From positions 1 through 64,000 of the forward strand of contig NZ_JAMZDX010000009.1 of the NCBI RefSeq assembly GCF_024172095.1: DNA of 64,000 bases, written 5' to 3'. The position numbers and the translations under genes were made by a program. The DNA comes from Kitasatospora cinereorecta. Lineage in GTDB: Bacteria; Actinomycetota; Actinomycetes; Streptomycetales; Streptomycetaceae. Below are positions 24,565 through 33,133 of the stretch, in pieces (position 1 is the stretch's first letter; every line of letters begins with the position of its first letter). The notes beneath the pieces are model-generated. The model searched no databases and had not been told where the DNA came from. It saw only the letters and a list, made by a program, of their open reading frames with translations.

Positions 24565-27300
24565 ATGCTCTCCTGGCAATCGCTCCAGTACTACCTGCAG
24601 TTCGACCGGCGCTGGTTCGAGACCGCCGACCGGCACGTGCCCGACCCCGGCCACCTCGCGGTGTTCCGGTCCCTGGTCCCGGACGGGTGGCGGACCCGGC
24701 GGCGCGGGCTGTGGTTCATGGCCGACCCGCCCGGTGCGGACACCCCGGCGCAGGGGTGGAAGCTGCACGTCACGGCGGAGTCCGGGCAGGGCGCCGAGGT
24801 GCTGCGGCTGGCGCTGCCGGTGCTGTTCGCGAGCGGGACGGCGTTCAAGTTCCTGATCGACCCGTACGCGGTCGACCTCACCAGCGGCAAGAACTTCTCC
24901 CGGACCGCGAGCGGCAAGTTCATCACCGTCTACCCGTCCGACGAGCAGGCCTTCCGCGCGATCGGCGCCGCACTGGCCGCCGTACTGGAGGGCCGCGGCG
25001 GACCGTACATCCTCTCCGACCGGCGCTGGCCCGGCTCGAAGGCCGTCTACTACCGGTACGGCGGGTTCACCGCGGTCAAGCGGCTGCGGCCGGACGGGAT
25101 CAGCGACCTGATGATCACCGCGCCGGACGGCACCGCCGTACCGGACGTCCGCGCGCCGTACTACGAGGCGCCCGCCTGGGCGACCGACCCCTTCCCGGCC
25201 GAGGCCGAGGAGGAGGACGGCGCGCTGAACGGCCGGTACACCCCGCACACCGCGCTGGCCTTCGGCAACCGCGGCGGGGTCTACATCGCCACCGACGCCC
25301 GCACCGGCCGCGACGTGGTGCTCAAGGAAGCCCGGCCCGGCGTCCTGGTCGGGCGGCCCGGACGGCCGGTCACCGAGGTGCTGGAGAAGGAGTACCGGCT
25401 GCTCGGCGAACTCGCCGACACCGGCCACTTCGTGCGCCCGGTCGACTTCTTCCACGAGTGGGACCACGCCTTCCTGGTCGAGGAACTGCTGGACGGGCCG
25501 CACTACAGCCGGCACTGCATCGTCACCAACCCGGTCGTCCTCGGCCGCCTCGACCCCGAGTCGATCCGCGCCTACTACCTTGCCCAGCGCCCGCTCTGGC
25601 GGAAGGTCGCCGAGGCGGTCGCCGCGGCGCACGCCCGCGGGATCCTGCTCGGCGACCTCTCGTACACCAATGTGCACGTCACCGAGGACGGCACCTCGGT
25701 GGTGCTGCTCGACCTGGAGGCCGCCGTCCGCGAGGGCGAGGACCCGCACCTGGGCGTGCACACCGTCGGGCTGGCCAGCCCCCGGCTGCGCGCCACCAAC
25801 CGGTACGACCGGGCGGGCGACTGGCACGCGTTCGGCTCGCTGATCCTCAGCTCGGTGATGGTGGTGAACAACACCACCGGCTTCCACCGGCCCGCCCTGC
25901 CCCGCTTCCTGGACGCGCTCGCCGACGACCTCGCCCTGCCCGGCGAGCTGGTCGCGCTGATCCGCGACCTGACCGAACCGGACGCGGTGGACGCCGACTT
26001 CGACCCGGCGGAGATCCTCAAGCGGATCGACGCGCTGCCCTTCGAGGACCCGGCGCAATGGTCCGCGCCCGTCCCGCTCGCCCGGCCCGCCACCGAGCGC
26101 TACCGGGACCCCGAGCAGGTGCCCGGCCTCGGCGACGCCGACCTGGCCGAGCTCACCGCCCGGGTCGCCGACGAGGTGGTGGCCGCCGCCGACCCGCAGC
26201 GCACCGACCGGCTCTTCCCGGCCAACCCGCTGGTGCACCAGACCAACCCGCTCTCCCTGGCGTACGGGGCGATGGGCGTGCTGCACGGCCTGCACCGGCT
26301 GCGCGGGGACGTCCCGGCGCCGCTGCTCGGCTGGGCCCTCTCCCGGGACGTCGACCCGGCCGCCTACCCGCCCGGCCTGTACCTCGGCCAGTCCGGCCTG
26401 GCCTGGGCGTTCGACGAACTCGGCCACGGCGAGGTGGCCGACGCCCTGATGGACCGCGCCCGGCAGCACCCGCTGCGCTTCGCCGTCTCCGGCGTCCTGC
26501 ACGGCACGGCCGGCTACGGCCTGGCCTGCCTGCACCTGTGGCGGCGCCGGGCGGACGCCCGGCTGCTCGAGGACGCCCGGGCGGCCGGCGCGGCGCTCTC
26601 CGCCGGCGCCGTCCGCGACGCCGAGGGCGCCCGCTGGCCGGAGACCGCGCCCGGCGACGACCGGCCCCGGACCCGGATCGGCTACGGCCACGGCGCCGCC
26701 GGCGTCGCCCTGTTCCTGCTCTACCTGCACCTGGCCACCGGCGAGGAAGGCTGGTACCGGCTCGGCCGTGAGGCGCTCGCCTTCGATCTCGGGCAGCGCA
26801 CCCGGCTGCCCGGCGGCACATGGGGCTTTCCCGGGTACGTCCGCGACGCCGACGACGAGGGCCGCCAGGTGCTGCGCAACTACTGGGACGAGGGCACCGC
26901 AGGCGTCACCACCACCGTCCTGCGCTACCTCGCGGCCCGGCCCGACGAGGAACTCGCCGACCTGGTGGAGGACCTGCTCACCGACTCGGCCCGCAAGTAC
27001 GCCGTGTTCCCGCACCTCTTCCACGGCCTGGCCGGACTCGGCAACGTCCTGCTGGACGCCGGTGAACTGCTCGGCGACGAGCGCTGGTTCGCCGAGGCCC
27101 GGCGGGTCGCCGAGGGCATCCTGATCAGCCGGATCGAGCACCCCGGCGGGACCGGCTTCCCCGGCGAGCAGGCGCTGCGCGAGAGCTGCGACCTGGCCAC
27201 CGGCTCGATCGGCATCGCACTCTTCCTCGACCGGCTGCGCCGGGCCCGGGTCGGCGGGCGGAGCAACTTCAACTTCACCGTCGACGGGCTGCTGCCGTGA
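24565..27300 (+). CDS. lanKC: Class III lanthipeptide synthetase (LanKC)
   Basis: 911 residues, normal for the class. The N-terminal phospho-Ser/Thr lyase domain covers about 1-225. The kinase domain (about 235-480) shows VVLKEA with K254, the catalytic loop GDLSYTNV with D364 and N369, and LLDLEAAV with D383. The cyclase-like domain (about 540-900) has GYGHGAAGV (H709) and HLFHGLAGLGN, where F819 stands in the place of the zinc-binding Cys of LanC, as expected for class III. It phosphorylates, eliminates and cyclises the precursor encoded just upstream. It overlaps the exporter gene by 4 bp. Confidence 0.93.
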   Translation: MLSWQSLQYYLQFDRRWFETADRHVPDPGHLAVFRSLVPDGWRTRRRGLWFMADPPGADTPAQGWKLHVTAESGQGAEVLRLALPVLFASGTAFKFLIDPYAVDLTSGKNFSRTASGKFITVYPSDEQAFRAIGAALAAVLEGRGGPYILSDRRWPGSKAVYYRYGGFTAVKRLRPDGISDLMITAPDGTAVPDVRAPYYEAPAWATDPFPAEAEEEDGALNGRYTPHTALAFGNRGGVYIATDARTGRDVVLKEARPGVLVGRPGRPVTEVLEKEYRLLGELADTGHFVRPVDFFHEWDHAFLVEELLDGPHYSRHCIVTNPVVLGRLDPESIRAYYLAQRPLWRKVAEAVAAAHARGILLGDLSYTNVHVTEDGTSVVLLDLEAAVREGEDPHLGVHTVGLASPRLRATNRYDRAGDWHAFGSLILSSVMVVNNTTGFHRPALPRFLDALADDLALPGELVALIRDLTEPDAVDADFDPAEILKRIDALPFEDPAQWSAPVPLARPATERYRDPEQVPGLGDADLAELTARVADEVVAAADPQRTDRLFPANPLVHQTNPLSLAYGAMGVLHGLHRLRGDVPAPLLGWALSRDVDPAAYPPGLYLGQSGLAWAFDELGHGEVADALMDRARQHPLRFAVSGVLHGTAGYGLACLHLWRRRADARLLEDARAAGAALSAGAVRDAEGARWPETAPGDDRPRTRIGYGHGAAGVALFLLYLHLATGEEGWYRLGREALAFDLGQRTRLPGGTWGFPGYVRDADDEGRQVLRNYWDEGTAGVTTTVLRYLAARPDEELADLVEDLLTDSARKYAVFPHLFHGLAGLGNVLLDAGELLGDERWFAEARRVAEGILISRIEHPGGTGFPGEQALRESCDLATGSIGIALFLDRLRRARVGGRSNFNFTVDGLLP

Positions 27301-28523
27301 GCCGCCTGCTCGCGCGGTTCCGGCTGGTCGGGGCCAATCCGATGTTCCGGCGGCTGTGGGTCGGCCAGTTCACCTCCGAACTCGGCAGCTCGATGACGGT
27401 CCTGGCGCTGCCGCTGCTCGCGGTCGCCGTCACCGGATCGCCCGGCCGGGCGAGCGTGCTGGCCACCCTCGGCTTCCTCACCACCTGGCTCACCGCCGTC
27501 CCGGCCGGCCAACTGGCCGACCGGGTGGCGCCGCGCCGCCTGATGCTCGCCTGCGACACCGTCCGGCTGGCCGCGGTGACCACGGTCGCGGCCGCCACCC
27601 TGCTGGGCGGCCCGCCGCTGTGGCTGCTGGGCGTCACCACCGTGGTCTCCGGCGCCGCGATGATGGCCTTCGGCCCGGCCGCCGCGAAGATGGTGCGCAC
27701 CGTGGTGCCCGCCGAGCAGCTGCCGGAGGCGGTGTCGGCCAACCAGATCCGCGGCTACACCGCCTCGATCGTCGGCCCCTCGGCGGGCGGCGCCCTGTTC
27801 GCGCTCGGCCGGGCCGTGCCGTTCGCCGCGGACGCGGTCAGCTACCTGGTGTCCCTGCTGTGCGTGCGCGGCCTGCCCGCCGGCCGGGACGCCGAGGCCA
27901 CCGCCCGCACCTGGCCCCGCCTGCGCGAGGGGCTGCGGGTGCTGCGCCGTACGCCGTTCCTGCTCGCCACCCTCGCCTACTCGGTACCGGCCAACCTCGC
28001 GGTCTCCATGCTGCTGTACGTCCTGCTGCTGCGGCCCGGGGCGGCGGGCGGCGGGATCGGCGCCTCGCTCAGCGCCGGCGCGGTCTGCGGGCTGCTCGGC
28101 TCCACCGTCGCGGCCGCCGCGCACCGGCGGTTCGGCCTGTGGCGGGTGATGGCCGCGACCGGCGCGGTGCGGGCGGCCGCCGCGCTGACCGCCGCCGCGG
28201 TCGGCGGACCGGTCGGGATCGGCCTCGCGCTCGCCGCCGTCCTGCTGCTGGCACCCGTGGTGGGGGCCGCGATCTCCACCACGACCCTGCTGGTGGTCGA
28301 CTACGAGGTGTACGGGCGGGTCAGCGGCACCACCTCGTTCATCGCCGGTGCCCTGCAGCCGCTGGCCCCGGCCGCGGCCGGAGTGCTGCTGCAGACGGCG
28401 GGCGCCACCGCGGCACTCGCCGTGGTGGCCGCCCTGTTCGCGCTGTGCGTGCTCGCGGTGCTGGCCGGCCGGCGCGGCCTGGCCGTGACGGTGCCCGCCG
28501 CGCCGGACCCCGTACCGGCGTGA
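27297..28523 (+). CDS. MFS transporter, probable exporter of the class III lanthipeptide
   Basis: 408 residues with about ten to twelve hydrophobic segments; FRRLWVGQFTSELGSSMTVLALPLLA and VSANQIRGYTASIVGPSAGGALF are characteristic of MFS efflux proteins of the MFS_3 type. GTG 27297 overlaps the lanKC stop codon (GTGA), so translation is probably coupled. Class III clusters more often use ABC exporters; the MFS here is the only transporter in the operon, so export of the modified peptide is the likely job. Confidence 0.85.
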   Translation: MSRLLARFRLVGANPMFRRLWVGQFTSELGSSMTVLALPLLAVAVTGSPGRASVLATLGFLTTWLTAVPAGQLADRVAPRRLMLACDTVRLAAVTTVAAATLLGGPPLWLLGVTTVVSGAAMMAFGPAAAKMVRTVVPAEQLPEAVSANQIRGYTASIVGPSAGGALFALGRAVPFAADAVSYLVSLLCVRGLPAGRDAEATARTWPRLREGLRVLRRTPFLLATLAYSVPANLAVSMLLYVLLLRPGAAGGGIGASLSAGAVCGLLGSTVAAAAHRRFGLWRVMAATGAVRAAAALTAAAVGGPVGIGLALAAVLLLAPVVGAAISTTTLLVVDYEVYGRVSGTTSFIAGALQPLAPAAAGVLLQTAGATAALAVVAALFALCVLAVLAGRRGLAVTVPAAPDPVPA

Positions 28524-28565
28524 CCGGACCGCGTACCGGTGTGACCGGACGCCGTCCCGGCGTGA
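28504..28565. repeat. 21-bp tandem repeat across the MFS stop codon
   Basis: Three imperfect copies of a 21-bp unit with core GTACCGG(C/T)GTGACCGGAC, starting in the last codons of the MFS gene and running into the gap before the convergent SARP gene. TGACCGG recurs at exact 21-bp intervals (28521, 28542). Slippage is likely. Confidence 0.6.
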
Positions 28566-28592
28566 GCGCGGGCCGGCCGCGGGATGCAGTGG

Positions 28593-29384
28593 TCAGCCCG
28601 CCGCGGCCGGCCAGCTGAGGGTGGGGTCGTGCGCCAGCACCCGCTCGGTGATCCGGGCGAGTTCCGGCCCGGGGGAGACCCCGAGCTCCTCGCGCAGCAC
28701 CCGGCGGGCCGAACCCAGCACCGCCACCGCCTCCGCCTGCCGCCCGCACCGGTACAGCGCCTGCGCCCGCAGTGCCCACCCCGACTCGCGCAGCGGCGCC
28801 TCGGCGGTCAGCTCCGCGCTGTCGGCCAGCGTCAGGTGGTGGGCGCCCAGGTCGAGCAGCGCGGCGACCCGGATCTCCCGGGCGGTGGACCGCAGCTCCG
28901 CCAGCCGGGCCCGTTCGGCCTGCACGAAGCGCAGCCCGCCGAGGTCCGCGTACGCCGTGCCGCGCCACAGCCGCAGCGCCCGGTCCGCCGCGGCCACCGC
29001 CTCCTGCGGGCGGCCCTCGGCGCCGGCCCAGGCCGCCGCGCGGACCGATTCGGCGAACCGGTGGGCGTCCACCACGTCCTGGTCGAGCACCAGCCGGTAG
29101 CCGCCCGGGTGGCGGTGCAGCACCGAGGACTCCTGCCGGGCGCCGCGGCCCGGCTCCAGCGCCCGGCGCAGCCCGGCCACGTAGGTGTGCAGGGCCCGGT
29201 GCGGACGGTCGGGCAGGTCCTCCTCCCAGACCGCGTCGATGATCTGTTCCTCGGTCACCAGCTCGCCCCGGGCCAGCACCAGCGCGGCCAGCACCGCCCG
29301 CGGCCGGGGCCCGCCGAGGCGCGCGCCCGCTCCGTTCACGGTCGCCGTGATCGGCCCGAGCACCCGGACCTCGGTCGCTGTCAT
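28593..29384 (-). CDS. SARP family transcriptional activator
   Basis: 263 residues, the length of stand-alone SARPs. Residues 1-95 form the OmpR-type winged helix (VRVLGPITATVNG, GGPRPRAVLAALVLARGELVTEEQIIDAVWEEDLP, ALHTYVAGLRRAL); the rest is the bacterial transcriptional activation domain of TPR-like helices (GWALRAQALYRCGRQAEAVAVLGSARRVLREELGVSPGPEL). SARPs activate secondary-metabolite promoters through 11-bp-spaced heptamers; such heptamers precede the class III lanA. ATG 29384 is preceded by GGAG at 6-bp spacing; ATG 29396 is also in frame but has no ribosome site. It diverges from lanM. Confidence 0.9.
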   Translation of the reverse strand: MTATEVRVLGPITATVNGAGARLGGPRPRAVLAALVLARGELVTEEQIIDAVWEEDLPDRPHRALHTYVAGLRRALEPGRGARQESSVLHRHPGGYRLVLDQDVVDAHRFAESVRAAAWAGAEGRPQEAVAAADRALRLWRGTAYADLGGLRFVQAERARLAELRSTAREIRVAALLDLGAHHLTLADSAELTAEAPLRESGWALRAQALYRCGRQAEAVAVLGSARRVLREELGVSPGPELARITERVLAHDPTLSWPAAAG

Positions 29385-29430
29385 GGTCGTCTCCATGGTT
29401 CGAGCCTGACGCGGCGGCAGCCCGCATCCC

Positions 29431-29510
29431 ATGGGGGAGCGCCCCCGATTTCCCGCCCCACCCGCACCGTTGCGGCAGGCCGGAGCAGGAATATGGGGGC
29501 GGGCCCCCAT
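29431..29510. promoter_or_regulatory. Twin inverted repeats between the SARP and lanM genes
   Basis: ATGGGGGAGCGCCCCCGA (29431-29448) and ATGGGGGCGGGCCCCCAT (29493-29510) are two versions of one dyad, with their centres 62 bp apart, about six helical turns. They lie in the 160-bp gap between the divergent SARP and lanM genes and probably bind a dimeric regulator cooperatively. Confidence 0.55.
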
Positions 29511-29544
29511 GTCCCGTCGCGGCCCGGATGGCATGCTCGGCGGC

Positions 29545-32500
29545 ATGACACACCAGGGGGCGGGCGGCGGGGACGGACGGGCGGACGGAGCCTGGTGGGC
29601 CGGGGGGCTCAGCCTGGCCGACCGCCTGCCCGCCCCGCCCCCGCCCCCGTTCCGGTCCGAGACCAGCGGACCCGACGCCTCGGCGGTCCGCCGGCTCGAC
29701 GACTGGCGGCAGGACCACACCGGGGCCGGCTCCGGCCGCCTCGCCGACCGGTTTGCCGACCGGTTCGCCGAACGCCTCGCCGACGCCGGACTGGACGAGT
29801 CCGGCCTGTACGCGCTGCTGGTCGAGTCGCCCGCCGCGCTCGCCGCCCGGGTCGGCGAACCGGCCTGGGCCGGGTACGTCCACGAGGCGCTGGCCGCCGC
29901 CCCCGCCAAGGGCCGCCCCGCGCGGCCCGGCACCGACTGGTCGGCCGGCTTCGCCGCCGTGCTGGCCCCGTTCACCGCGGTCGCCGTCCGGCGGCTGACC
30001 GCCGCGCCCGCCTGGGTCGCCGCCGCCCGGACGGCCGACCCGGACGCCCTGCGCGGCTGCTTCGCCACCGCGCTCGCCGCCGACCTGGTCCGCGCCGCCC
30101 GGCGCACCCTGGTCCTGGAACTCAACGTCCTGCGGGTCACCGGCTCCCTCGACGGCGCCACCGGCGAGGAGCGGTTCGCCGACTTCGTCCGCCAGGTCTC
30201 CGCCCGGCCCCGGCTCACCGTGCTCACCACCGAGTACCCCGTGCTGGCCCGGCTGCTCGCCCAGACCTGCCTGCACGCCGTCGACGCCTGGACCGAACTG
30301 CTCACCCGCTACAGCGAGGACCGCACCGCGCTCGTCGACGCCCTGTTCGACGGCCGCGACCCGGGCCGACTGGTCGAGGTCGAGGTCGGCGCCGGGGACC
30401 GGCACCAGCGCGGCCGGTCCGTCGCCGTGCTGCGCTTCGCCGACGGCCGCAGAGCCGTCCACAAACCCCGACCGCCCGCCGTCCACCGCCACTTCAACGA
30501 CCTGGTCGAGCAGCTCAACACCCTGCTGCCCGGCACCGCCCTGCGCACCCTCGCCCTGCTGACCCGCCCGGCGTACGGCTGGGCCGAGTTCGCCGAGGCA
30601 CGGCCCTGCGCCGACCGGGCGGCGCTCGACCGGTTCTACCACCGGCTCGGCGTGCTGCTCGCCCTGCTCCACCTCCTCGGCGGCACCGACATCCACTACG
30701 AGAACCTGGTCGCCTGCGGGGACCAGCCGGTGCTGGTCGACCTGGAGACCCTCTTCCACCCCGCCACCGGCGGCGCCGAGCAGGCCGGCGGCGACCCGGC
30801 GCTGCGGGTGCTCGCCGACTCGGTCCACCGGATCGCGCTGCTGCCCTTCCTGCTGGTCGGCGAGCACGGCGCGGTCGACCTCTCCGGGCTCGGCGGGGAC
30901 CGGGACGCCGTCCTGCCCACCGACGTGGCCGCCTGGGAGGCCGCCGGCACCGACGAGATGCGCCTGGTCCGCGGCCCGGCCCGGCTGCGCGCCGCCGCCA
31001 ACCGCCCCCGGGTCGGCGACACCGACGCCGTCCCCGAGGAGCACACCGAGGCCCTGGTCGCCGGGTTCCGGGCCGGCTACCGCGCCCTCGCCGAGCACGC
31101 CGCGGAACTCGCCGCCCCCGACGGGCCGCTGGCCCGCTTCGCCGCCGACCCCACCCGGGTGGTGGTCCGCCCCACCCGCCGGTACGCCGCCCTGCTGGAG
31201 GAGTCCACCCACCCCGACGCGCTGCGCGACGGCCTCGACCGAGACCGGCTGCTCGACCTGCTGTGGCGCGAGTCCGCCGACGACCCGGCTCGCCGGCCGC
31301 TGGTCGCGGCCGAACTGGCCGACCTGTGGGCCGGCGACGTCCCGCTGTTCACCACCACCCCCGCCGCCCGCACGCTCACCCTCGACGGCCGCCCGATCGG
31401 CCGGCCCTGGGACGACAGCGGCCTCGACCGGGCCCGGCAGCGGCTCACCGGGATGGACCGGACCGACCTCTACGACCAGGAGTGGATCATCCGGGCCGCG
31501 CTCGCCACCCGGCGCGAACGCCACCTGACCGGCCCCGCGGCCGGACCCATTGCCCCCCAGCCGCCCGCCGTCCCCGACCCCGAACGGCTGCTCGCCGCCG
31601 CCGGCGACATCGCGGACCGGATCCTCGCCCGCGCCCACGGCGACGGCGACGGCGACGGCGGAGGTGGCGGAGGTGGCGGCCGGGTCAACTGGCTCACCCT
31701 GGAACCGGTCACCGACCGCCGCTGGGCCCTGATGCCCCAGGGCGCCGCCCTCGACGGCGGGTACGCCGGCACCGCGCTCTTCCTCGCCCAGCTCGCCGCC
31801 CTCACCGGCACCGAGCGGTACGCCGAGGTGGCCCGTCGCGCCGTCCGCCCGCTCCCCGGGCTGCTCGCCGCCCTCGCCGACCACCCGGACCACCTCGCCG
31901 CCGTCGGCCCCGGCGCCTTCACCGGCCTCGCCGGTATCGCCTACACCCTCGCCCGGCTTGCCCCACTGCTCGACGACACCCGACTCCTCGACGGCGCGGC
32001 CGAGGCCGTCCGCCTCACCGCCCTCGCCGCCGAACAGCGGCCCGCCGTCCTGGACGCCGGCCCGGACGCCCAACTGCTCTCCGGCGACGCCGGCTGCCTG
32101 GCCGCCATGCTCGCCGTCCACCGGGCCACCGGCCTCGCAGGGGCGCTCACCACCGCCCACGGCTGCGCCCAGCGCCTCGCCCTCGACCCCGAGGACACCG
32201 ACCCGCCGGGCACTGACCCGCCGGGCACCGGTGCTCCGGGCACTCCCGGCGCCCCCGGAACCGCGCACCGGGCCGCCGACGCGGCCCACCGCGGCTGGGC
32301 GCTGCGCCGCTACGCCGCCGCCACCGGCCGCGGAGCGTACGAACGCCCCGCGCTGCGCCACCTCTACGCCGCCCTCGCCGACCACCCCGAGCAGCTGTCC
32401 GGGCCGGCCGCCCTCACCCTCGCCGACAGCGGACTCCCGGCCGGCACCCTCTCCTACGCCCGCTTCCTCGACCGCACCGTCGAACGAGTCGTGGGCCACG

Positions 32501-32817
32501 GCCCCGCCGCCGACCACAGCCTGCTGCACGGCGAGGCCGGCCTGCTGGAACTCCTCGGCGCCGCCGCACCCTGCGCCACCGTCGCCACCCGGGCCGGCAC
32601 GCTGCTCGCCGCCCTCGACCGGTACGGGCCGCGCTGCGCCACCCCCGTCCCCACCCCGGGCCTGCTCACCGGCCTGGCCGGCATCGGCTACACCCTGCTG
32701 CGCCTCGGATTCCCGTCCCGGACCCCGTCCGTCCTGCTGCTCGACCCACCGGCCACCTTGCCGGTGAACCCCCTGTCGGACCGTCAACCATCAGCCATCC
32801 GTGGAGACGCACTATGA
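29545..32817 (+). CDS. lanM: LanM-like synthetase with a degenerate cyclase domain
   Basis: 1090 residues. The LanM dehydratase (DUF4135) is intact: RAVHKPRPPAVHRHF (K307), GGTDIHYENLVA (D382, H384, N387) and VDLETLF (D399). The C-terminal part is a LanC-like barrel, seen in GAFTGLAGIAYTLARL, LLSGDAGCLAAML and PGLLTGLAGIGYTLLRLG. The WC(H/Y)G motif is absent and the CHG motif reads SLLHGEAG (L994, H995), so both zinc cysteines appear lost; the usual GF(S/A)HGAAG segment is also reduced. A run of Gly/Asp (HGDGDGDGGGGGGGG) separates the halves. Dehydration without zinc-dependent cyclisation is predicted. ATG 29545 is the favoured start; ATG 29533 and 29509 are in frame. Confidence 0.88.
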   Translation: MTHQGAGGGDGRADGAWWAGGLSLADRLPAPPPPPFRSETSGPDASAVRRLDDWRQDHTGAGSGRLADRFADRFAERLADAGLDESGLYALLVESPAALAARVGEPAWAGYVHEALAAAPAKGRPARPGTDWSAGFAAVLAPFTAVAVRRLTAAPAWVAAARTADPDALRGCFATALAADLVRAARRTLVLELNVLRVTGSLDGATGEERFADFVRQVSARPRLTVLTTEYPVLARLLAQTCLHAVDAWTELLTRYSEDRTALVDALFDGRDPGRLVEVEVGAGDRHQRGRSVAVLRFADGRRAVHKPRPPAVHRHFNDLVEQLNTLLPGTALRTLALLTRPAYGWAEFAEARPCADRAALDRFYHRLGVLLALLHLLGGTDIHYENLVACGDQPVLVDLETLFHPATGGAEQAGGDPALRVLADSVHRIALLPFLLVGEHGAVDLSGLGGDRDAVLPTDVAAWEAAGTDEMRLVRGPARLRAAANRPRVGDTDAVPEEHTEALVAGFRAGYRALAEHAAELAAPDGPLARFAADPTRVVVRPTRRYAALLEESTHPDALRDGLDRDRLLDLLWRESADDPARRPLVAAELADLWAGDVPLFTTTPAARTLTLDGRPIGRPWDDSGLDRARQRLTGMDRTDLYDQEWIIRAALATRRERHLTGPAAGPIAPQPPAVPDPERLLAAAGDIADRILARAHGDGDGDGGGGGGGGRVNWLTLEPVTDRRWALMPQGAALDGGYAGTALFLAQLAALTGTERYAEVARRAVRPLPGLLAALADHPDHLAAVGPGAFTGLAGIAYTLARLAPLLDDTRLLDGAAEAVRLTALAAEQRPAVLDAGPDAQLLSGDAGCLAAMLAVHRATGLAGALTTAHGCAQRLALDPEDTDPPGTDPPGTGAPGTPGAPGTAHRAADAAHRGWALRRYAAATGRGAYERPALRHLYAALADHPEQLSGPAALTLADSGLPAGTLSYARFLDRTVERVVGHGPAADHSLLHGEAGLLELLGAAAPCATVATRAGTLLAALDRYGPRCATPVPTPGLLTGLAGIGYTLLRLGFPSRTPSVLLLDPPATLPVNPLSDRQPSAIRGDAL

Positions 32818-33044
32818 ACACTCCCACCCTGGTCGGCCTCTGGAAGGACCCCGCCTCCCGGGCGGGCTCCGCCGTACGCCACCCCGCCGGGGAGATCGAC
32901 CTGCTCGGCGGCGCTCAGCACCCGCTCGCCCGGCGGGCCATGCTGCTCAGCGGCCACACCGCGCCGAGCCTTGGAGGCACCGTGCTGGAGACGGTCGACA
33001 CCACCACCGTCGAGCAGACCTCCACCTCGCTGTCGTACCACTGA
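32814..33044 (+). CDS. lanA: Cysteine-free LanA-type precursor peptide of the LanM locus
   Basis: 76 residues, no cysteine. ATG 32814 overlaps the lanM stop (ATGA) with GGAG 8 bp upstream. The leader has the WKDPASRA and HPAGEIDLLGG elements of mersacidin/lichenicidin-type class II leaders, with double-glycine sites at 32-33 and again at 54-55 (SLGG). After the second site the 21-residue tail TVLETVDTTTVEQTSTSLSY(H) has seven Thr and three Ser. With a LanM dehydratase encoded next door, up to ten dehydrations are possible, but no thioether can form without Cys. A terminator follows directly. Confidence 0.85.
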   Translation: MNTPTLVGLWKDPASRAGSAVRHPAGEIDLLGGAQHPLARRAMLLSGHTAPSLGGTVLETVDTTTVEQTSTSLSYH

Positions 33045-33054
33045 CGGTCCGTCA

Positions 33055-33080
33055 GCGCCCGGGCCGCCCGGTCCGGGCGC
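33055..33080 (+). terminator. Terminator after the Cys-free precursor gene
   Basis: Arms GCGCCCGG (33055-33062) and CCGGGCGC (33073-33080) with a 10-nt loop. A smaller hairpin CTGACG-GTC-CGTCAG (33041-33055) overlaps the stop codon just before it. Confidence 0.7.
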
Positions 33081-33133
33081 CGGTCGGTGCCCCGCTTGTG
33101 GTGAGAACGTGTACAACGGGCTAGCCTCCGTGA

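Noticed and set aside
28504..28565. TGACCGG repeats at 21-bp spacing as a SARP operator
   Set aside because: They lie between the 3' ends of two convergent genes, partly in coding sequence, where a promoter operator is unlikely.
28339..32787. 1482-residue open frame on the minus strand opposite lanM
   Set aside because: It lies wholly antisense to lanM and the SARP region, is Gly/Arg/Val-only in composition and has no motif; it is a GC-rich shadow frame.
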